From CAWHBO01 sp963827735 (GTDB lineage: Bacteria; Patescibacteriota; Patescibacteriia; Patescibacteriales; UBA12075), in NCBI GenBank assembly GCA_963827735.1, contig CAWHBO010000003.1, positions 124,001 through 188,000 of the forward strand: 64,000 nucleotides of DNA, read 5' to 3'. The first letter of the stretch is position 1. Each line of letters begins with the position of its first letter. The translations under genes were made by a program, and so were the position numbers. The notes under the pieces are model-generated. The model searched no databases. It was given only the letters and a program-made list of their open reading frames with translations, and was not told where the DNA came from. Below are positions 59,480 through 64,000 of this stretch, in pieces.

Positions 59480-59770
59480 TTACTTCAACAATTTTTTTAT
59501 GAGCTCCGGCGATATCTGATTTATGACATTCTGGTTCATGGTGTTTAAATTCGGTATATTTAAAAATTCTTTATACATTTCCATCAGATTGTTGTAGATT
59601 GTCGGCAGATAAATGATTCCCAGAATGACAGGGACAACAATAAAAATCATTTTGATGATTCCAAAAATCTGCTGAGAAATTATGTGCCGTTTGAGCGTTT
59701 TGGAAATTTTCAAAATTTCTCCGGTCATTTCCACGTTCTTTTTTATGAGCTCCTTTAGTTCTTCATCCAT
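59480..59770 (-). CDS. Small membrane protein (96 aa)
   Basis: An acidic/basic N-terminal helix (DEELKELIKKNVEMTGEIL), one hydrophobic helix (IIKMIFIVVPVILGIIYLPT, residues about 38-60) and an amphipathic tail. It is a type frequently found next to secreted CPR genes; no named family recognised. It lies 25 nt from nrdG and probably in the same transcript direction. Confidence 0.7.
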   Translation of the reverse strand: MDEELKELIKKNVEMTGEILKISKTLKRHIISQQIFGIIKMIFIVVPVILGIIYLPTIYNNLMEMYKEFLNIPNLNTMNQNVINQISPELIKKLLK

Positions 59771-59795
59771 ACCCGTTTTTGGCTAAATTTTTATA

Positions 59796-60551
59796 TTACC
59801 TTATTTCACAATTTTTTACATGCCGCAAAGCGATTTTTCTCATCTTTTCCATGTCTTTGCTTAAAAACGGCTTTTCGCCCTGAAAACTTTTGTTCACGAG
59901 ATCAACGTCTGATTTGAATTTCTGCAAATACCATTTTTCCGCATCACCTAAAAATTTGGCCATATCTTCAACATCATCTTCGTCAACGAGCCCCGGAACC
60001 AAGGTTGTGCGGAACTCATACGGCAGGGCGCTATCTTTTATAATTTTAACGCTTTTAGCGATTTTTTTCAAATCCGTCTGTGTGCCAATCACCAGATCGT
60101 ACTTTTTCAAAGAAGTCTTGATGTCCATGGCGATATAATCCAAAAGGCCAAAACGCAAAAGTTTTTCTAAGCATTCCGGATTCGTTCCATTCGTATCCAG
60201 CTTGATTTTAAACCCCAAGCTTCTGATCTTTTTTATAAATTCCGGCAGATCGCCGTGCAAGGTCGGTTCTCCGCCAGTGATCACGACCGCATCCAATTTT
60301 CCTTTCCTGGAAGCCAGAAAATCAAAAAGGGCATCCTCTTTTATAAGAGAATAACCCTCTTTGATTTCCTCATCAAAACTCTTTGACAAGGAATTATTGT
60401 TGGTCTTGCCTTTGCCTGAATTTTTTGGCTCAACAAGCATAGGATTGTAGCAGAACTGGCATCTGAAGTTGCAACCTTGCGTAAAAATGATGGCTGACAG
60501 GGACCCGGGATAGTCCAGCAAACTGAATTTTTGTAATCCTCCGATGATCAT
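59796..60551 (-). CDS. nrdG: Anaerobic ribonucleotide reductase activating protein (radical SAM)
   Basis: 251-aa radical SAM enzyme that installs the glycyl radical on NrdD. The cluster motif is CNFRCQFCYNP near residues 26-36 (CxxxCxxC). Other features are GGEPTLHGDLPEFIKKI and LDTNGTNPECL. It is longer than E. coli NrdG (154 aa) and resembles the longer NrdG2/PflA-like activases. The gene follows the stand-alone glycyl-radical ORF and nrdD in the same direction, consistent with one operon. Confidence 0.9.
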   Translation of the reverse strand: MIIGGLQKFSLLDYPGSLSAIIFTQGCNFRCQFCYNPMLVEPKNSGKGKTNNNSLSKSFDEEIKEGYSLIKEDALFDFLASRKGKLDAVVITGGEPTLHGDLPEFIKKIRSLGFKIKLDTNGTNPECLEKLLRFGLLDYIAMDIKTSLKKYDLVIGTQTDLKKIAKSVKIIKDSALPYEFRTTLVPGLVDEDDVEDMAKFLGDAEKWYLQKFKSDVDLVNKSFQGEKPFLSKDMEKMRKIALRHVKNCEIR

Positions 60552-60563
60552 TGGATTGGTTTT

Positions 60564-60701
60564 TTATTTTTCACATTTAAAGGTCTTCCGATTGAAGAAT
60601 TCCGCCTCTTTGGCATCGTTCCACTGTTTGACAGGCCTTAAATAGCCTGTAACACGGCTGTAAACCTCGCATGGTGTTCTCTTTGATTCAACTGGGCTCA
60701 T
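60564..60701 (-). CDS. Stand-alone glycyl-radical domain of NrdD
   Basis: 45 aa (MSPVESKRTPCEVYSRVTGY, then LRPVKQWNDAKEAEFFNRKT). It matches the C-terminal end of class III ribonucleotide reductases, including the RVTGY glycyl-radical loop and the Cys (CEVY) that lies two turns before. The main NrdD gene stops without this region, after its zinc motif. So the radical-bearing domain is a separate polypeptide, like GrcA for pyruvate formate-lyase. A GGCGCTG..CAGCGCC hairpin (60719-60755) lies between the two genes. The reading frame is complete with a stop before nrdG. Confidence 0.8.
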   Translation of the reverse strand: MSPVESKRTPCEVYSRVTGYLRPVKQWNDAKEAEFFNRKTFKCEK

Positions 60702-60797
60702 ATTTTTATTTTTTTAGACCAGGGCGCTGATCGCGACAAGCATTAACCAGCGCCTTAAACTAAATTTGTTTTATTTTTATAAAAATTAATTAAAAAA

Positions 60798-62951
60798 TTA
60801 AAATCCGGATATCGCGTCAATGAGGTCTCTTTCACTATATTCTTCTTTCTCTTCTTTGGCAATATCGGTTTCTGCCGCCTGCTTTAGCACAAGTGCCTCT
60901 TCTTCATTTTCGGACGGAGCGAAGTCATTGGTTATGCCAAGCTCTTCATCGCATTTGGGGCAAAAATGATGCTCGCCGGTGATATAGCCGTGTTTCGGGC
61001 AGATGGAAAAAGTCGGAGAAATGGTGAAATATGGCATCCGGTAATTGTATGCAATCTTCTTGACGATCTTTCTGACCGACTCAGCCGAAGGCAAAGCTTC
61101 TCCCAAAAACGCATGGAGCACCGTTCCTCCGGTATATTTGACCTGAATGTCATCCTGCAGATCCAAGGCCTCAAACAAATCATCGGTAAAATCCACCGGC
61201 AACTGGGAAGAATTGGTATAGTAAGGAGCCGCTTTCCCTGATTGCACCTGTTTCTGATTGGCGACAATGATGTCGGCGTATTTTTCCCGGTCAATCTGCG
61301 ACAATCTTCTGGTGGTTCCCTCTCCCGGCGTGGCCTCAAGATTATACAGATTGTTGGTGTTGTTTTGGTAGTCCATCATTTTCTCGCGCATGAAATCCAT
61401 GACTTCCATGGCGAAAGCGCGTCCTTTTTCCGTGGTGATGCTTTCTCTGATCGGTTCAAAGTTGAGGAGCGCCTCGTTCATGCCGATGATGCCGATCGTT
61501 CCAAAATGATTCTGCCAGTACTTGCCGAATCTTAACTTGATGTTTTCCAGATAGTGCTTGGCATATGGATATAAGCCGTTCTCAGTGAAATCTTCCAAGA
61601 CTTTTCTCTTCGTCTCCAAACTTTCTCTGGCAATCTGCATGAGAGTGGTAAGCCTTTCAAAGAATTCTGCTTTTGATTTTGACAGATATCCAATCCGCGG
61701 AAGATTGATCGTAACCACCCCGACCGAACCGGTAAGCGGGTTGGCGCCAAACAAGCCGCCGCCTCTTTTCTTCAACTCGCGGTTATCCAAGCGCAAGCGG
61801 CAGCACATGGAGCGCGCGTCATCCGGACTCATATCGGAATTTATGAAATTTGAAAAATATGGGATGCCGTATTTGGCGGTCATCTCAAAGATTTTTTCCG
61901 TCACCGGAGAATCCCAGTCAAAATCTTTGGTCAGATTGTAAGTCGGGATCGGAAAAGTGAAAACCCGGCCCTTGGCATCGCCGTCCATCATGGATTCAGC
62001 GAAAGCCAAATTGATCATATCCATTTCCTTCTGGAAATCTTTATACTTTTCCGGTTTGATCTCCCCGCCGACGATCACATTCTCGTTGGCAGTCTGTCCT
62101 GACGGCATCAGATCCATGGTGATGTTGGTAAACGGAGTTTGAAAGCCGACCCGAGTGGGAACGTTGATGTTGAACAAGAATTCCTGGATGCATTGCTTGA
62201 CGTCTTTTTGGGAAAGATTGTCATATCTGATGAACGGCGCTAAAAATGTATCAAAACTGGAAAAGGCTTGCGCGCCCGCCACTTCTCCCTGGATGGTATA
62301 GAAAAAATTTATGATCTGTCCAAGCACGGTGCGGAAATGTTTGGGGGGCTTGGATTCAATCTTGCCGGTCACGCCGGTAAAACCTTGCATCAGCAGATCC
62401 TTAAGGTCCCAGCCGGCGCAATACGGAGCCAAGAGCTGAAGATCATGGATATGGATATCGCCGTTCTGATGGGCGTCTCTGATGTTTGAAGTATAAACTT
62501 TGGAAAGCCAATAGTTGGACGAGATGATGGAAGCCAAATGATTGTTAAGGCCTTGTAGGCTGTAACTCATGTTGGAATTTTCCTTGACTCTCCAGTCGGA
62601 TTGCTTGAGATAGTCTTCCATGATGTCATTGGAGTTGATCATGTTCTTCATCTCGCGCAAGCGCGCTCGCTGGTCGCGGTACAGAATGTAGGTCTTGGCC
62701 GTCTTGATCTGGCGGTTGGAGATGAGGACTTCTTCCACAATGTCCTGAATCTCTTCCACAGCCGGAATGCTGCGCTTGTGGAATTTATCATCCAAGACTG
62801 CCACAACTTCGTCCGTCAATTTTTCAGCCAAGTGTTTGTCGGGTTTTCCGGTTGATTCGGTCGCCTTATAAATGGCGCTGGCAATTTTTTCCCTGTCAAA
62901 ATCAACGATCTGCCCTTTTCTTTTTCTAATTTGTAAAATTTGTTCTGGCAT
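60798..62951 (-). CDS. nrdD: Anaerobic ribonucleoside-triphosphate reductase, lacking the C-terminal radical domain
   Basis: 717 aa. N-terminal ATP-cone (RKGQIVDFDREKIASAIYKA, residues 8-95), then the ten-stranded barrel with FTGVTGKIESKPP, NINVPTRVGFQTPFTN and MCCRLRLDNRELKKRGGGLF (catalytic cysteine region). The zinc motif CPKHGYITGEHHFCPKCDEE lies near residue 655. The protein then ends in an acidic tail and stops; the expected RVxGY glycine loop is missing and is found 97 nt downstream in its own ORF. It reduces NTPs to dNTPs under anaerobic conditions. Cotranscribed with nrdR and controlled by NrdR boxes upstream. Confidence 0.93.
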   Translation of the reverse strand: MPEQILQIRKRKGQIVDFDREKIASAIYKATESTGKPDKHLAEKLTDEVVAVLDDKFHKRSIPAVEEIQDIVEEVLISNRQIKTAKTYILYRDQRARLREMKNMINSNDIMEDYLKQSDWRVKENSNMSYSLQGLNNHLASIISSNYWLSKVYTSNIRDAHQNGDIHIHDLQLLAPYCAGWDLKDLLMQGFTGVTGKIESKPPKHFRTVLGQIINFFYTIQGEVAGAQAFSSFDTFLAPFIRYDNLSQKDVKQCIQEFLFNINVPTRVGFQTPFTNITMDLMPSGQTANENVIVGGEIKPEKYKDFQKEMDMINLAFAESMMDGDAKGRVFTFPIPTYNLTKDFDWDSPVTEKIFEMTAKYGIPYFSNFINSDMSPDDARSMCCRLRLDNRELKKRGGGLFGANPLTGSVGVVTINLPRIGYLSKSKAEFFERLTTLMQIARESLETKRKVLEDFTENGLYPYAKHYLENIKLRFGKYWQNHFGTIGIIGMNEALLNFEPIRESITTEKGRAFAMEVMDFMREKMMDYQNNTNNLYNLEATPGEGTTRRLSQIDREKYADIIVANQKQVQSGKAAPYYTNSSQLPVDFTDDLFEALDLQDDIQVKYTGGTVLHAFLGEALPSAESVRKIVKKIAYNYRMPYFTISPTFSICPKHGYITGEHHFCPKCDEELGITNDFAPSENEEEALVLKQAAETDIAKEEKEEYSERDLIDAISGF

Positions 62952-62955
62952 GGTT

Positions 62956-63420
62956 TTAATTTGAATTTTTTTTATTTTTCAAAAGTTTATCAAGTTCGTT
63001 TTTAAATTCTTCCAAGTCTTCAAATGATTCATAGACGCTGGCAAATCTGATATATGCCACCGGATCAGCCTTTTTTAAGTGTTTCATGATGATTTTTCCA
63101 ATCTTATCGGAACTGATCTCGGTTTTTTCCGCCTGAATATCCCGTTCAATGCCGCTGACCAATTTCTCAAAGAATTCTTCCGTAACCGGCCTCTTTTCCA
63201 AGGCTTTTTTAAGCCCGCTTTTCAGCTTATCGCGGCTGTATGCTTCTTTGCGTCCGTCTCTTTTGATGACGCTTAAATCCAAAATTTCAATTTCTTCAAA
63301 GGTTGAGAACCGGAAGCCGCATTTCAGGCATTCCCGGCGGCGGCGGATGGAAAAATCATCATTGGCCGCCCTGGAGTCAACGACTTTTGTTTCTTCAAAA
63401 TGGCAAATCGGACATTTCAT
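62956..63420 (-). CDS. nrdR: Transcriptional repressor NrdR
   Basis: 154-aa repressor of ribonucleotide reductase genes. N-terminal zinc ribbon MKCPICHFEETKVVDSR..CLKCGFRFSTFE (four Cys), followed by the ATP-cone (VIKRDGRKEAYSRDKLKSGL) that senses ATP/dATP. The length is typical. It is 4 nt upstream of nrdD, so translationally linked, and its promoter carries two NrdR boxes, giving direct autoregulation. Confidence 0.95.
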   Translation of the reverse strand: MKCPICHFEETKVVDSRAANDDFSIRRRRECLKCGFRFSTFEEIEILDLSVIKRDGRKEAYSRDKLKSGLKKALEKRPVTEEFFEKLVSGIERDIQAEKTEISSDKIGKIIMKHLKKADPVAYIRFASVYESFEDLEEFKNELDKLLKNKKNSN

Positions 63421-63423
63421 ATA

Positions 63424-63480
63424 ATAAATATTTTTCCAATAAAAAACACCATGTTTTTTAGCTTGAAAGTTTAAAGGGGC
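63424..63480 (-). terminator. Leader hairpin upstream of nrdR (possible attenuator)
   Basis: On the minus strand AACACCAGTTTTAGC pairs with GCTAAAAAACATGGTGTT and is followed by TTTT, between the promoter and the nrdR ATG. It resembles an intrinsic terminator inside a leader. No known riboswitch recognised. Confidence 0.5.
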
Positions 63481-63523
63481 TAAAACTGGTGTTGCGACGT
63501 AAATCCTCCCTAATTATCTAAAA

Positions 63524-63576
63524 TACCATATCTTGTGCTCACATCTTTATTATACCACAACATATTGTGATGTCAA
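63524..63576 (-). promoter_or_regulatory. nrdR-nrdD promoter with two NrdR boxes
   Basis: Minus strand TTGACA (63571-63576), 16-bp spacer, TATAAT (63549-63554), both perfect. The NrdR box CCACAACATATTGTGA (63555-63570) fills the spacer. A second, ACCATATCTTGTGCT-like, is centred 31 bp downstream at 63524-63539, the three-turn spacing typical of NrdR pairs. Confidence 0.85.
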
Positions 63577-63712
63577 GATATAAGCATTTAACTAATTTTA
63601 GATAAGTTAAATTTATATTTACAAGGATATCACGGCTAAAGAAAAAAGCAATGGCCGTTTTGCCTGTGGAAAAACGGGGAATGGTGGATAACTCTTGTAT
63701 ACTTTTTAGAAT

Positions 63713-64000
63713 CTATATCTTCCCAATCTCCATCTGAATTTCCCCCAATTTTTCATTAGCCTTCCTCAATTTCTCCCCCGAAGAAATGACCGCGATTGAA
63801 AAATCCTTGATATCAGCTGATAAATATTTTTGCGCTACCGTTTTAACCTCGGCCACATTAACGGCAATGATTTTTTTTCTAAAAGCTTGCAGCATTTCAA
63901 AACTAAAGCTCATGTACCTTTGCATGAAATCACGTTCCGCGCTTTCCGCCGGGGCTAAAGGCTTGTCAATTTCCGAACAAATCTGGAGCACCGCCTCAGT
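63713..64000 (-). CDS. M16-family peptidase, C-terminal end (partial)
   Basis: Open to the right window edge; only the last 95 residues are seen. The pattern (MQRYMSFSFEMLQAFRKKII, then VKTVAQKYLSADIKDFSIAV and ISSGEKLRKANEKLGEIQ) matches the C-terminal end of M16-type, PreP/M16C-like zinc peptidases. The zinc-binding HxxEH would be outside the window. Between this gene and the nrdR promoter (63577-63712) I see only a spacer with two DnaA-box-like words. Confidence 0.6.
   Translation of the reverse strand, partial: TEAVLQICSEIDKPLAPAESAERDFMQRYMSFSFEMLQAFRKKIIAVNVAEVKTVAQKYLSADIKDFSIAVISSGEKLRKANEKLGEIQMEIGKI

Noticed and set aside
63660..63705. DnaA-box-like words TGTGGAAAA and GGTGGATAA
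   Set aside because: Only two imperfect boxes, no A/T-rich unwinding region with iterons and no dnaA nearby; not enough for an origin.
1..64000. tRNA, rRNA, tmRNA and RNase P RNA genes
   Set aside because: I looked for cloverleaf and conserved-core words in the gaps and found none.

Overview
The window looks like a chromosome segment of a Candidate Phyla Radiation (Patescibacteria) bacterium. This is an inference from gene content: pilin-like membrane proteins with a conserved GGSSEQIGKAKGYIG helix, DUF2207, DKNYY-repeat proteins, a class III ribonucleotide reductase, IVS-type four-helix-bundle proteins, and low-complexity TAATTTC / TTAATTAG / AATAAGAA repeats between genes. TGA reads as stop throughout. 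I found no rRNA, tRNA or CRISPR array.

Left flank (1-31 kb), mostly housekeeping. It holds leuS (partial, with a NUDIX domain inside its editing domain), xth, a DUF2207 protein, a DsbA-like protein and a pyruvate:ferredoxin oxidoreductase operon. That operon is interrupted by a four-helix-bundle gene and by a block of two pilin-like genes plus a DUF4258/DUF2283 pair. Then come rpoB-rpoC with a leader hairpin, a MurE-like ligase, a FemABX transferase, ruvA, a U32 protease, a two-component pair, a NIF3-like protein, an M24 peptidase and htpX.

Centre (31.0-53.4 kb), the main discovery. A tyrosine recombinase on the minus strand is followed divergently by an attI-like core and 14 head-to-tail cassettes, all with genes on the plus strand. 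Each cassette starts with GTTRNNNG-AAAT and ends with the complementary R'' core and a foldable attC-like site of 59-189 nt (one is 509 nt). This is integron architecture with non-canonical features. The integrase shows no IntI-specific extra segment. Each cassette has its own long terminal inverted repeats, so gene plus attC would fold as a giant hairpin. One attC carries a gene inside its terminal loop. Five cassettes carry a hairpin with a conserved 19-nt loop and a covarying 16-bp stem. Cargo includes a STAND NTPase with an N-terminal Cap4/DUF4297-like nuclease plus partner, an AIPR protein plus small partner, an HNH endonuclease, two NUDIX hydrolases, a ChbG/YdjC deacetylase, tandem KilA-N genes, a DKNYY protein and unknowns, so at least part of the array is probably a defence reservoir.

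Right flank (53.4-64 kb). A small membrane protein, a Fic protein behind an operator array, a phosphoribosyltransferase, a region of small ORFs and a frameshifted gene, an ABC-type substrate-binding lipoprotein, and a large DKNYY protein. The nrdR-nrdD-nrdG anaerobic reductase cluster follows; its glycyl-radical domain is a separate 45-residue ORF and its promoter carries tandem NrdR boxes. The window ends in a partial M16-family peptidase.
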